From Ypsolopha sequella (Eukaryota > Arthropoda > Insecta > Lepidoptera > Ypsolophidae), in assembly GCA_934047225.1 (NCBI GenBank), contig OW203986.1, positions 14,015,221 through 14,079,220 of the forward strand: a stretch of 64,000 nucleotides of DNA, in the 5' to 3' direction. The position numbers and the translations under genes are program-made. Shown here piece after piece: positions 1-11,973 of this stretch; position 1 is the first letter of the stretch, and each line of letters starts with the position of its first letter. Below the pieces are notes generated by a model. It had not been told where the DNA came from, made no database searches, and was given only the letters and a program-made list of their open reading frames with translations.

Positions 1-1812
1 TTTTTAGGTTATAATGAGTGAGCCGTAACATCAGGGTCGAAGACTCCTCCGCCTGCCAAAAAACGAAAAATTCATCTGACCACAAGGGAAAAAAATTCTA
101 GTGAATATTTATAATTATTTAGAAAAATCCTCTCTTACATACCCATCCAAAATGGAGTTATATAAAATTACTTCAGAAATTATGGAGGTGTCTCAGTATG
201 TTGTAAGAGATACCATGAAGCATTATTTAGAAACTCAAAAAATACCACACCAAAATACCACTTTAACATCAGTATAGGTACAACCAAATCTTTGGGTACA
301 ACACCATAATCATAGAGAACTGTCAAATAATTATCTTGTTTACATTATTGGCGGATTCTATTGAAAGGGACTTTATACAATTCTGCGTGTAATATTGTAA
401 AACAGCTGAACGTAGTTTACCTGTTTTACATAACGGAGCTGTTTTGTAAACCAACTATTGGTTTTGTACAACAACGTGGTTTTGTAAAACAGCGGATTTT
501 ACTATCTATCTGCGACATGTACGCATATAAATATAGTTAGTTATTTACTTTTACTTAATACTCGTACGTTTTATGGGTACGTGAATGTGCTTGAACGAAA
601 CCACTAACTTTATTTTCACTTATTTCTCTTTCTCTCTATTTTGTTTTATAAGTTTTAGGGTATTTAAAATACTAGCTAACCTTGTCACACAAAATTTACA
701 TTGTCACCAACTTAGAACAACGGGTTATTGTTGACTAGGAAACGGGGCTATCTTTATTCTGACAAGATTCTATAGGGATTCAGATTTCGCTTTCTCCAGG
801 TGTTTCTTGTTCCCAATCAGAAGCAGTCTAATGTGGTAATACTCGTAATTTGATAGACAGCTCCAATACAATATGCATTGAACTTTAGATGGAATCCACA
901 GCTGTACTGGATATTTATGTAAATTCGACACAGTTCTATAACGGCTGACTAATTCTGAACTACAAAATTACTGTTATACCCATATTTTTTGAACTCTCAA
1001 GGTTTTTTAACCTTAACAATTTGTTGTAAAATTGCAAGTTAGAAAAAGCTTTCAAATACCACAGGTTTTTAGATACTAAATGTACTACATATTTCATTTA
1101 ACATAAAAACAGCATAATTCATATAAAATGTACAAAACCGACAAAGTATTTACAAATAATTGGGCGTGTTAGAGTTGGCAATGTGTAGATCCCGGATATC
1201 GACGAGTATCAAATGGAAGGTATCTGATCAAATCGATTGTCTTACTATAGAATAGGGAGTCTGTCTGTGTGCCGATAAGATCACTTATCCGGTCACTCTT
1301 CTAGACCGAGCTATAGTTTGGCCGAAACCGCTGTACCACATGGTAATGTAATACTGTGACAAAATACCTATAATATCTATATTGTTATACATATATTATA
1401 AATATATTACATAGAGAACCATTTAAAATCTCAACAACTACAACTGCCCTCAACAAAAATTGCTGGACTTAGTTTTCTTTACAGCTCGTAGTCGCTTCAA
1501 GGCTTCAGGGTAAGATTTTGCGCTTTATTACTGCCATTTGGTTACTTTTGCCCTTGGGCCCCAGTCTGTTTATTTGTAATTGTTTTTCTATGTCCACTCT
1601 TTCTAGCACGCGCAGTTTTTATACGAGTACTGCACTACTATACCATACCACAGTATACGAAATAAACAGTAACTTTTAACTACCTCAATCTTATTTTCAT
1701 AAAATTTTCAGACATGAATGTGCACACGAATTCACTAGTTTTATAGTGAAAAGTATATCCATCGCTTTTAAAAACCCAAAGAGCCATTGTACTTACCACT
1801 ACCACAGTAGCG
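1..1812. other. AT-rich intergenic DNA, no gene seen
   Basis: No open frame with recognisable domains is visible. At about 415-500 a short motif resembling GTTTTGTAAAACAGC recurs three or four times in both orientations, a minor internal repeat. Nothing else is supportable. Confidence 0.5.
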
Positions 1813-1962
1813 CAACCTCGGTAGCGCAGTCGGTAGCGCGCCTGTCATGTAAGTAGGAGGTCGCAGGTTCAAATCCTGGCCCGATGAATTTTTTCAAAAA
1901 TATTTGTGCCTTTAAATTTGTTTCTGATTGATTTCTAGGTGGTAATGCACTCTAATCAATCT
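1813..1962 (+). repeat. tRNA-derived SINE, family A, copy 1
   Basis: The head looks like a tRNA gene with an A-box-like GGTAGCGCAGTCGGTAGCGC and a B-box GGTTCAAATCC. It lacks proper tRNA pairing and runs on into a tail containing TTTGTTTCTGATTGATTTCTAG and ending near AATGCACTCTAA. The same head and tail recur at 38226-38370, and tail-bearing partial copies occur at 7418-7540 and 38047-38098. The shared tail, not just the head, shows this is a SINE family and not a functional tRNA gene. Confidence 0.8.
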
Positions 1963-2524
1963 ATAGTTTTCATTAAAAAAACGTATCATAATAAAAAACA
2001 AGAGACCTCAAATAGAATACCGGTAACCAATAATCATTAAGTAAACGTGATTTACGGCATTACGTGACAATAGTTTAATGTTAATTAGGCTTTTATAGCA
2101 AAGTTATGTTACGTTTTAAATGATTTTTGAACACAACTTTGCCAGAAAAGCTTCATTGACATTAAATTATGATCGCCTAATACCATATATCATATTTATT
2201 TAATACTTTTTATTCAAAAAATAAGAAAACAATCATAGTTTTGCGGTTGAGAACGCGATCCGTCACATCCAGCTTAGAGTGGTTCTTACAGCTGGTGACC
2301 GAGAAAGCCACAAATAAGGTCGGATTTTACTCAGATGTTATTTTAGTAAAAAAAATTAGTAAAAAAATATGAACATTACATTAACACACGAGGTATTACA
2401 TACCCCACAGAATTTTAAATTTGATTAGAATATTAAATTTTTATCTATGATTTCACAATATTTTATCTATGATTTACCAAAACAGGGTCCAATTTAGTAC
2501 TAAGTTCCAATTTAATTAATTTGT

Positions 2525-2900
2525 CTTTGCATATGAAATTGCTGTTTTCTGTAGAGAATTTGAAGGAAACTCAATTTTCAGTACTACAATTTTTGCATTT
2601 TTTTCAAATCCAAATTATGTTATTTCTTATGTGTACGAATGAGACAACATTAAGCTGACAGCAACATTAATTTAATTTTTGAAAAGTGTCAGCTGTAAAA
2701 AATTATTACGAATTTTATCATGGAAATGGGTGGCATTTAGGACGAACTGTTTTTGAAGATTTAATTTTTGTAATCAAATTGAAAATAAAAATAAAAATAA
2801 TACCAAGATGTAAATAAAACCTTGACATCAACTTTCAAACAAAAAACCAATAATTGAAATAGCTATTTAATTACAGGAATTAGAAAATTTCGGCAATTTC
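2525..2900 (+). repeat. Dispersed repeat R1, copy 1
   Basis: About 375 bp with clear, gapped similarity to 33450-33850. Shared landmarks are GAGAATTTGAAGGAAACTCA, GAATGAGACAACATTAAG and AAAAGTGTCAGCTGTAA, in the same order and orientation. No coding capacity is seen. The element class is unknown; neither terminal inverted repeats nor a poly(A) tail is obvious. Confidence 0.7.
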
Positions 2901-5730
2901 ATTAAACGATATAATCGTCTGAAATACAAAAGATCAAGAATTTACTTTTTTGCGGCTTTTACAGACCACGATATATTTCCTAAATCTTGCTTGTCAGATT
3001 AGCAGTGTAGCCTTACGTCAGATTGACCGTAACCACTGCGACATATATTATTTATTATATACCTATGTATATAAAAAGCCTTCAAATACATTGACGTTCG
3101 TACATTGTGTTCGACGTTTTGACCGCCTTTTTACATCCAGCGTTCTGTAGCCGAAGGGTACGAAAATACGCCGCCCAGAGTATCGATATCCACCGGAGAA
3201 TTTACCTAATCAATGCGAGGGTGTTCAAAGTACTCACTTGTTTGCCCCATTGAGTCGAGGGGTATTGATTTAAACGAGCAAATTACTGAACCCTAGTAAG
3301 GCTGCTGTTTGAAAACCAACTGGCCTTGCACGTGCCGGGGACCAGGTACTTGAAGTGGAAAATTCGAGGACTTTGTTCAGAAACACACTGATTGTATGTA
3401 CCGCATTCTCATAATAAGGCGTATTTAGGTAAAAGTGATTTCGTATTGCAGCAGCTGATTGGTAAAGTTTACTGCCAAAATAATTTCTACAGTTTCTTCA
3501 TAAAAAATTACTATCAAAAAATAAGAGAAGAAAAGCTATTACGTAAACTTTAAGAGCCGTATAGCAGGCAGATTGTAATTTGTATGATGTAGATATTCGC
3601 TAACAGATTTCAAGAAATTCCCATGGGACCGGGAGAAACAGGATGCATGCAAGCAACGCTGCGGGGCGTCGGCTAGTATGAATATATAATAATTATTTAT
3701 TTAAAAAAAACAATAAATTACACTAAGAAATTAAAAACAATTTAAGGCTTAAGAGCTGTATAGCAGGCTTATTGTAAAAAACGCGCCTTTTTGTTACTCA
3801 GACAAAACTGAACACATAAATTTAAAATTTAATAAATTATTATCCGACAAAACCTTAATAGGTATCTATGTATCGGTTATTGTATCGTGTAAAGTGACGT
3901 CGCAAAGGTTCCATTGTTTTTTGGTAAATTAGAATTTTAATATTTAAACTTTAAAATTCTTCTCGTAATTTACAGATTTGAACTACATGCGTTCCATAAT
4001 CAATTGCGTTTGTGTATCCTCATAGACCGACAGCAGACGAATTTCGATGAAGCAATCAGAGCGAAGAGCAAGGCAGAGCGGATCGAAAGAGGAAATGTAT
4101 CATCAAGTATCCAAAATTGTTTTTTTAATAACATTTGGTTCTTGCAGTCAAAGAGACTACAACTCAATTAATGGAAGCTGTTTTTCTGGCTTCCTAATGT
4201 GTCTCCGCTGCTACAACGAATCCATAGTCTTGGTTTTCTCGTTTTAGATTTTCTTTCCCTTTGTCACTGCTTGTATGATGATATTTTTGATCAAATGATA
4301 ACGGTTTTGAAAGCACTGACTGTTACTTTACATTTTACACAAATAAAACTAAATTACCCAATATTAATGGGTCATTTATTATAATTTCGTGCCTTCAATC
4401 TCGTTATTATTCTGGTTTCTAAACGCTCAAGCAATAATAATGTATCTGGTTTCATGTAAACACGTTCACAACCACAGATCTAGTCGGGGCTCATTATTGC
4501 AAACGACGCGGAGAATCGACGTTCAGTCCCGACGGAACCGGAGCGGTCCGAATAATGAACAAGCACTCCACTGAGACCGGCGCTCACTTAGCAAACTGCA
4601 CGTTGGCAAAAGCTGCCGTACTGAACAGTGGTGCCAAACGATTGCCAACTACATCATCGCATCGCAAACACAAGCGCTAATCGTAAAACTTAGCACCCTT
4701 CCCTTATTCAGTGTATGTTCAAAGAGAAATTGCACTAAATCATCGACCACTGCAATTACAACGCGTTTACAGAACCCGGCACCTCGATGCGATTATGCGG
4801 TCCCAAAGTGGCGTTCGGTAAGTGCATCTAGGAAATCGGCTTCCATTCAACTCGGATCCTATAATCACGACAGAGTGCAGCGGGAAAATTATCGTCCGCA
4901 GCTTCTAGATAATGAATTATAGACTGAACCGAACCCATTGCAAGCTTGCAAAATCTATCTGGTATCAGTAAGTAATGAGGTTAGCCCTCCCTGGAGCGGT
5001 CGAATCGTGAATCGGAAGACAGGGCCAGTCTCGGGAGCAATCCCGGCTATTCATCTTTTAAAACGATCATTAAAATTGTTTTATTGTTTTCTGAACTCTC
5101 AGCTACATTACGATGTTCGGAATCCGTTTTAATAGATTTATTATAAACGGGTTATTTCTTCCTTGATTTATCCAAGCGACCTTTTTGGGATAAAAAGGTT
5201 CCGGGGACCTTAAATCTTTCTGTGCAAGGACAGATTAGAAAGCAAAATCAAGCCGTTATCTTGGAAAGTGCAAAGTTCGCATTAGGCCCTTTTATCGTCA
5301 ATTTTAGTGCCCTACTCACACGATCCCCTACTATAAACATTGAATCAGATGAAGTGAGAGGCTGCGGGTGGCATTATAAAAGCATACGAGTATTACCTTT
5401 CAAGAGTATGCTACAAAATGTTATTGGTTCGTAAAGATTACTCCTGAAATGGGTTCCTATATTTCCAAATCAGTTCTGGAATGGTTCAATAACATTTTAG
5501 TCGTTGGATTCCTATCAATATCTGCAAATAAATGTTTAGTAAACCTGTGTAGGTGTTTGCTTTTAGTGACCTATCCACACAGGCGATGTAGATTTTATTA
5601 CGTGTATAAACAAGCTTTTATAACCATCCTTGAAATGTTACTCGTGTCAATCAAAAGTAAGTTTATAGAAAATTATAGCTTAAAAGACTGTTTTAAGTTT
5701 GTTTCGACAAAATCATGGCTAATTGTGCAT
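2901..5730. other. Intergenic DNA, mostly without recognisable genes
   Basis: Only short unlikely ORFs are present. At 3640-3675 the sequence GCTGCGGGGCGTCGGCTAGT resembles the 3' end (GC-rich hairpin then CTAGT) of Lepidopteran Helitron-like elements, but no matching 5' end was found. The stretch 4480-4960 is clearly more GC-rich than its surroundings and is listed separately as a possible first exon. Confidence 0.4.
4700..4830 (+). promoter_or_regulatory. Possible host promoter and first coding exon
   Basis: Within a locally GC-rich stretch there are initiator-like TCAGT motifs (about 4526 and 4705). A short open exon begins at ATG 4794 and runs 24 nt to a good splice donor, CG|GTAAGT, at 4818. 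No downstream coding exon can be tied to it in this window, so this is only a candidate. A chance ATG plus donor is quite possible. Confidence 0.18.
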
Positions 5731-5876
5731 TAAATTTCAAGCTGTTGATTCATAAACCTAACTTATACTGAACTATTTGCGTGAATTGCCACAGACCAAT
5801 ATCGTTTTTACTTTTAACTTCTTAACAAGAAAAACAAAGTTAGGTTATACACTTTATACCGAACGTTTAACCTTAA
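5731..5876 (-). repeat. Relic terminus of the ISL2EU-like transposon family
   Basis: The stretch matches, with many substitutions, the right terminal inverted repeat of the element at 53756-58747. Landmarks in the same order are TAAATTTCAA, CATAAACCTA, GCCACA, TTTTAACTTCT, AACAAGAAA, ACAAAGTTA and finally ACGTTTAACCTTAA. It ends in CCTTAA just as the intact element does. No transposase remains beside it and the opposite end was not found, so it is a solo end or a decayed MITE. Confidence 0.65.
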
Positions 5877-7417
5877 ACCTCTGTCACCCCCTCGGGGTTC
5901 ATGTCATAACGATGTATTAATTTTAATTATTGTTTTACTGTTTGTCAATTTAAATAAATTTTCTTTTAGCTTTAAAATAAAATTATACCCAAGTTTTTCC
6001 TGAAACATTTCCTGCTTATCCATTGGACGTAGAGTGTATAACAAGTGTGACCCGACCGCCAGCGCCGGTTGGCACTGAATTACAGACGACTTACAGCCTA
6101 TCTGCTACGGACGTAACTTACTATTAGCTGCTGAAAATTCCCCGAGGCGAGAAGTTTCCGGCTGTAAAACCGATGTTTTATTGATGATATCGATTATGAT
6201 TTGGACATATCGATTCGATTAAAATTGAGGTTTCTCAATATTTTTACTCTGTGATTTTTAATGCATTCTTGGACGGTTTGATTGGTAAAATATTTCAGGT
6301 TTGGAATAAAATTAGAACGTTATCATAGAACATTTACTTTAAAATTGATGTCTTGGTGTTAAATGAAACGATTTGGTTGAATACCACAAAGCCGAATAAG
6401 ATTTCCACATAGTTGCAACAAGTAAATTTACTTGTGAGTAGATTATTAGGTACACATTGGGTAAGTTGCTTCCTCAGTTATTAGAGTTTTTTAAAGGGAA
6501 ATGCTTTTTGCTTTTTTTATTGAGAAGCTGAATAAAAGCTGAATCCGACTACAAATATATATACGAAATCGGAAAATGAATTCAAGCCACGATCTTGCCT
6601 GCTATCTATTTATTTCATAACTATTGCTCTATCACTAGCGAAAACTCAACAGATTAAATCAAATTAGACCGAGCATTCATACTTTTCATGCACGTAGTTT
6701 TAATTCAGTGTATTGGCTTACAACTTGAGACTCCCTGGATGCTGTTTGATGCGGTTTCCACTTTAACCTATGATTTTGGAATAGGTATAAAAAAAGTGGT
6801 AGAATTCTTCATTCAGCGCGGGCTTAGTCTCGACTAAAATGCTTGTAGGACTACTATGTGCTTTATGAACTAGTCCACTATAGATTTTAGAACGCAAAGC
6901 TCTTGATTATCGTATTTATAGTTTCACAACACTACTGTGACCGCCACGACTATGGAAATTCAGCGACTGTCGGATCACGACAACGTCATCGGACGAATTC
7001 TGTGAACGCGCCAATTTCGGTCATAATGGCCAACAAACGACAATGAAACTGTGCGCTAAGGTCACTCTTTTGAGAGCGTGGGAGTTTAGAAATTGTCGTG
7101 AACTTAATCACTAGCGTTTTGCAACGAAATAAAACGATTTTTATTTTAGCCCTGTAACAGCTACCCTATTACTAAGACTCCGCTATCCGTCTGTCTGTCC
7201 GTCAGTGACAAAATGACCGAAAATAAGTTAATAAAACAGCTATACTCAGTTTTTTGTGCTCTTAAAACCGGTTAAATAATGGCACCTGAGATTTTTTGAT
7301 TTTAAACCAACTAAATACTTAGTGAATTTGCTCAGTACTTAATTAACTAGACTACTAATTGTCAATAATTAAAACAGTGTAATTTTGATTATCTTCTTTT
7401 GTTTTTTTCGCCAAATC
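5877..7417. other. AT-rich intergenic DNA
   Basis: No gene is visible. Around 7145-7205 the words TAAGACTCCGCTA and GTCTGTCTGTCCGTCAG resemble, in reverse orientation, the common repeat listed at 41925-42265. This is a short fragment only. Confidence 0.4.
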
Positions 7418-7540
7418 GCGCACCTGTCATGTAAGCAGAAGGACGCAGTTTCAAATCCTGGCCCTAAGATTTTTTTCAAAAATATTTGTGCTTTTAAATT
7501 TGTTTCTGATTGATTTCTAGTTGGTCTAATGCACTCTTAT
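7418..7540 (+). repeat. tRNA-derived SINE, family A, copy 2 (5' truncated)
   Basis: It begins inside the tRNA-like head (GCGCACCTGTCATGTAAGCA), keeps a B-box-like TTTCAAATCCTGG, and continues into the same tail as copy 1 (TTTGTTTCTGATTGATTTCTAG then AATGCACTC). The A-box is missing. Confidence 0.75.
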
Positions 7541-7885
7541 AAATTAGCCTAATCTAGATTAAATTATAACAAATAGGTACAGAACACTAACGTAAGAATA
7601 ATACATAATTTGTAAAATGCATGTGGGGTATTAATGCCTATAGAACAGATGTTTCACGCATTTACCTTAGGCATCAATAGTCAAAAAAGTTGTGGTACTC
7701 GTACCAATTATGTATTCCTTCGAATAAGACCAAATTTGTACCATTTGTTTTGGGCAAATAAATCATATTTTCATTTTTCAATTAAGCTTTAAAACTGTCA
7801 ACATTGCAAACTGATTTTTTCAAAACTATAAAACTTGCACTTAGTTGGTTCTCGCAATACTGCGAGAATACACCCTCATACATCA

Positions 7886-8110
7886 TCACGACATGAATCC
7901 CCAAGGGGGTGTCAGAGGTGTTCCGAGTGTGAACTGTGAAATGCAAATCACAGCCCACATTCTGTACACCCGCGTTTCACCAACGATTATTACGTCCCAT
8001 CGTGATTAAGCCCTATCGCCGTTCTTCGGGCACAAATACATGCTGTTTAGGGCATGCAGGTTTCCTCACGATGTTTTCCTTCACCGTTCAGCAAGTGGTA
8101 AGTATTAAAT
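7886..8110 (-). repeat. SINE-like repeat, family B, copy 1
   Basis: It shares CACGACATGAATCCCC, GTGTCAGAGGTGTTCC, TACGTCCCA, GAGCCCTATCGCC-like and CACGATGTTTTCCTTCAC words with 37797-38010 and, in its first half, with 59168-59395. The latter copy ends in GGGATTTCAACC, which on the minus strand reads as a tRNA B-box, so the family is most simply a tRNA-derived SINE on the minus strand. Confidence 0.6.
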
Positions 8111-9984
8111 ACCATGCACATAAATTCCGTCAAACTCACTCTTAGATCTATTTGGTCTTTAAAATATCGAAAGAAAGGTCCCAAGATACAAAATCGTCGT
8201 ATAAAAGAATTCCACACGATTTTTTAGCATTCTTCACATTTTGTTATGAAAACCTATGGAGTAAACGTTTACTGTACGAAATTATAGCGCGTTCACTCGA
8301 TAAGTTCTATGATAGCTCTATGAAAGTAACTGGATTGCTAATTTATCATCAAAGTAACTTTTTCTGTTAAAATGGTATGAAAGCTGCTCACAAATATAAT
8401 CTCTGTTGCTACTACAGCACTCAATATCGTATGAAAGCTTTTTGAATGCCTTTCATACAAATTTCATTCAATCAACAACAATGTCACCCGTAGAACGCGT
8501 AAAAAGATAATCTGATTTCTGTCTCCCGACTATTAAACGAGTAAATGCTGTATGATGGTAACTGAGTTGCTATAATGGTGGATTCATTTTAATTTTTTTA
8601 TTAGTATTATTTATAATTTCTTAAAGCCTAAAATATCATGCAGCCTATGAAAATATTAATCAATAACCAACAGAACTTCACGGAAAAATAAAATTCCGCA
8701 AGAATTTAAGAACAACGAGCAAACTGTCAAATCTCATGATTTATTTTCATTCGTCTGTAAAATGGATACTGACTGAATTACTTACTTTTGTTTTATTGTC
8801 AGTTGGTGTACTGTTACTGAACTTCATGAAGCAAACTCACAAATAAAATTTTCCATTAGTGCTACCTGACGGCATCACATGATCAAAAAGCCGAGTCATT
8901 GCAACCTAATAGCTTTTATACCATTAATAAGTCGAGTACATGGTTCAGAGATTGCTATCATAGCAAAGAAATTGCCTTTACTTTATATTATATAAACTTG
9001 CATCTTTACTTTGTGCGCCCAAATTGCGTCGATAGAACGTTTTTTAAGCATTCACTCGACTGTTTAGAGAACCTTTTTAGAACCATATAGCTGAAGTAGG
9101 AACGTGCTTGTTGCTTTCATACGACTTAGTTTTGCTGGTTGGGTAACTAACACAATATTAGCAACTAAAATGAGATCGCGTCGCTCTATCTTTCTCTTTA
9201 TGGAAGACGATTTGAGAAAAACGCAATATGTTGTACCGGACAGAGCGGTGCCCTGGTGATGTTTTGACGAGGTAGCTTTGAAGTTGTTATCCCTCCAAGG
9301 TATTAAACTTTTGAAACACCCTATTTCAAACAGGGCACTAAACAGCCCTTTTACACTTTTGTGCTTTATTACTAAACACATTTATTTTGGGGTCCTTTGT
9401 GGATGTGTAGGCCCTATTAAAACATTATTGCAGCCAATATTGTTTCCTTTGAAACGTTTCAAGTTTTGATGACAGCTTTTTCTAAGCACTTATTCAGCAT
9501 GTTTGTGCTAGTTGAGAAATAACTTCTATATTATAGAATTTAAACCTTCGCGTTTCAGTTGGATGTAATGGTTTTCACTGAGATACATTATGTATAATAA
9601 AAGTAGGAAGTATAATCTAAGATATTAAGCAAACAAAGTCCAATATCTACCCGAAAGTTAAATAAATAGCAGTCAGCTAAACCCCAAATAAATGGTTTCC
9701 CCTCGTATTAGGCCACAGCAATTTATTACATGAAACCAATTTAAGCTCACACATTTGTAACAAAAAACAATGGGATAAGGAAAAGAATGGCCTTAATACA
9801 AAGTTAAACAGATTACTGATGACTCTTTCATGTTTCACACGTATATGATCCACATTATATTGACAAGTATGTATGTTATGTTATTGAACGAAACAAGCGA
9901 GCGAAGGGAGCGAAGTTCTCCGAGTCTACTTGAACAATCCGGCGTTTGTATGTATGAATGTTTGTCCGACGATAACTCGAGTAT
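8111..9984. other. AT-rich intergenic DNA, no gene seen
   Basis: Several short ORFs occur but none shows a domain or codon pattern I recognise. No repeat structure was found beyond scattered A/T runs. Confidence 0.4.
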
Positions 9985-10420
9985 CCATTATAATATATGT
10001 AATCGGGTCTACCGCGATAAATTTTTACCTTTTTTACGAAAAGGGGACACCCGACGTTTCGAGACAGTTGCATAATGTCCCGTGGTCTATGGGAAACTGG
10101 CAAGTATGGCGAGGCGCAGTGATGAGATGCAGATGACGACCGAAGTATTTTTCTTTTACCCGCATAGACACTTTAGTCTTTAAAATTAATTGTTATCTAA
10201 TTCACGCACGGCACACAACACTCACAGTATCCGGAGATGTACTAAGAGAAGAAACCCACGATTTAAATTTCCCGATAACTGGACTCCATGTGGGAGACAA
10301 TTTGAAACCATCTTCCCGATTGAAATTATTTGGATGTTTCTTGATTTCAATCGCTTCACGCACAATTTTAGGATAGTAATGGCGATCAGTGGAGAGAATT
10401 TTCGGGTTATGCAGTTCTAT
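9985..10420 (-). pseudogene. Penelope-like element relic (C-terminal GIY-YIG region)
   Basis: On the minus strand, 10400-10240 translates to a stretch containing HYYPKIVREAIEIKKHP followed by NNFNREDGFKLSPTW. This is the conserved C-terminal part of the GIY-YIG endonuclease region of Penelope-like retroelements. The adjacent lower coordinates (9985-10140) hold sequence that typically follows this ORF in such elements. The reverse transcriptase domain is absent, so this is a 5'-truncated dead copy. The assignment rests on motif recall, not on a search. Confidence 0.6.
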
Positions 10421-10683
10421 CCATATATATTATAATGTGTACGAAACGCGAGAGTTTAAACTCGAGTATCGTTGATAGGATCGTCATGAAATTTGGTAGG
10501 CGAGTAAATGAGACAAACAGAATTTTCAAGTTCAAATATGAGCCAAATCAGTCAAGGGTTTGCTGTGATATGAGGTTGTAACTTAGAGTATACATTTCGG
10601 AGCGAACTACTATATAAATTCATATCATACATATCCGCGAAAATGAAAATATTTATTGCTTTTACGCCCGTGTATCATACTAC

Positions 10684-10952
10684 GTTTTTCAAAGCATAGT
10701 GTGAGGAAATGAAAATAAATATAATCTTGTGAACTTTAAATTATAATTGGCTCAAAAGGACTGTATCCAGAGCCGTTAAACAGTGGAAAAAAAGTATAAC
10801 ATCTATGGTACACAGGAAAGGCTGCAGATTAGCCAACCATTGTAAATAAATTAAAAAAAAATAATAATAAAGCCCTAGGGCAAAATAATCGACTTTTTGT
10901 TCGGTTTTGATGCATAAAAAGTGGGCCTTTACGAGCACATGCATTGAAAAAT
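10684..10952. repeat. MITE, family M1, copy 1
   Basis: About 270 bp, closely matching 41521-41793 over its whole length. Its ends are inverted: it starts GTTTTTCAAAGCATAGTG and finishes with a stretch whose reverse complement starts TTTTTCAATGCATGTG. No coding capacity is apparent. No clear target-site duplication could be assigned. Confidence 0.65.
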
Positions 10953-11244
10953 CATTTACCGGTCATATATTAAATTATTTAAATATTCTACATTATCAAA
11001 ATATTTTACCTTATATTAAAACAATTTTACATTTTTAAAGTATATTTTACTTAATTTAAATATACAACGTGTAATAGAAAGGTGTAACCATATTTGAAGA
11101 GCTTATTCAGTCAATGGTATAGAACAACTTTTACTATGGAACAAACCCTGTAACTCGAAAAAAAAAAAACTGTTTCATAGAAAAATGCAATGCCGCTCGG
11201 CTGAAATGTATGGAAGGGTAGTTTTTATTATGTTATACATAAAT

Positions 11245-11530
11245 ACATACATGCATAAACTCACGCCTGTCTCCTAGAGGGGTAGGCAGAGACTACAGAT
11301 TTCTTCGACCAGACACACCTCTTTCGCCTCTTCCACATCAACCAATCTAGTTATACAACTTCATACAAGCTCTTTTATTTCCCTTCTTCCCTTCCTTCTT
11401 CAGTATGTCGCCAATTTGGTCAGCATACGTCCTTCTAGGGCGGCCTGGTCGAACTGTTGCATCCACTTGCGCACCATAAATTTGTTTCGTCACTCTACTT
11501 TCATTCATCCTCCCTACAAGTTATGTTATG
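11245..11530 (-). pseudogene. LINE (RTE-like) C-terminal relic
   Basis: Read on the minus strand the segment translates to RMNESRVTKQIYGAQVDATV followed by RPGRPRRTYADQI. This is the basic C-terminal tail typical of RTE-like and related LINE reverse transcriptases in insects. The following 3' part contains TAGTCTCTGCCTACCCC, common after this tail. The LTR of BEL-1 begins exactly at 11531, so BEL-1 inserted into or beside this relic. No poly(A) tail was found. Confidence 0.5.
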
Positions 11531-11973
11531 TGTTATGAATAAAATGTATATTTTTAGAACGCATCTGTCGAGTGTTCGGTCGACGGTTTTGTTTTTTGTG
11601 TGTGGTAACACTGCGCTCTCTTACTTGGACGCCATTCCGAGGATCGGAGGTGTTTCTCTTATTATTTGTAAAATTAATGGTAAATATGTAAAGAATTGAT
11701 GTGGACATCTTAAAACCAACTATTAAGTCAAGGTCTGACAATATTTTGGCGTGAAGGCCACCTTTAATGTATTTCCTGTGTGTGAAATAACCTATGTACA
11801 CGCGGTGTGCAACAAGTGCAGATCTTTGTCACGTTACTATTTCTTCTGGGTTTGGATGCATCCAGGTGTAGATGGGTGTGTTTAGATTCGTCGTGGAAGG
11901 TGATCAACGTGTCACGGCACCGGCACGCCTTGGAGTCCACGTGCAGAGGGATTTCATGCGAAGACTGACTGAT

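Noticed and set aside
1813..1886. tRNA gene candidate
   Set aside because: It has A- and B-box words but lacks paired stems, and its downstream tail is shared with two other loci. It is a SINE.
9064..9381. 105-codon minus-strand ORF
   Set aside because: No domain, no splice context, and composition like the surrounding non-coding DNA.
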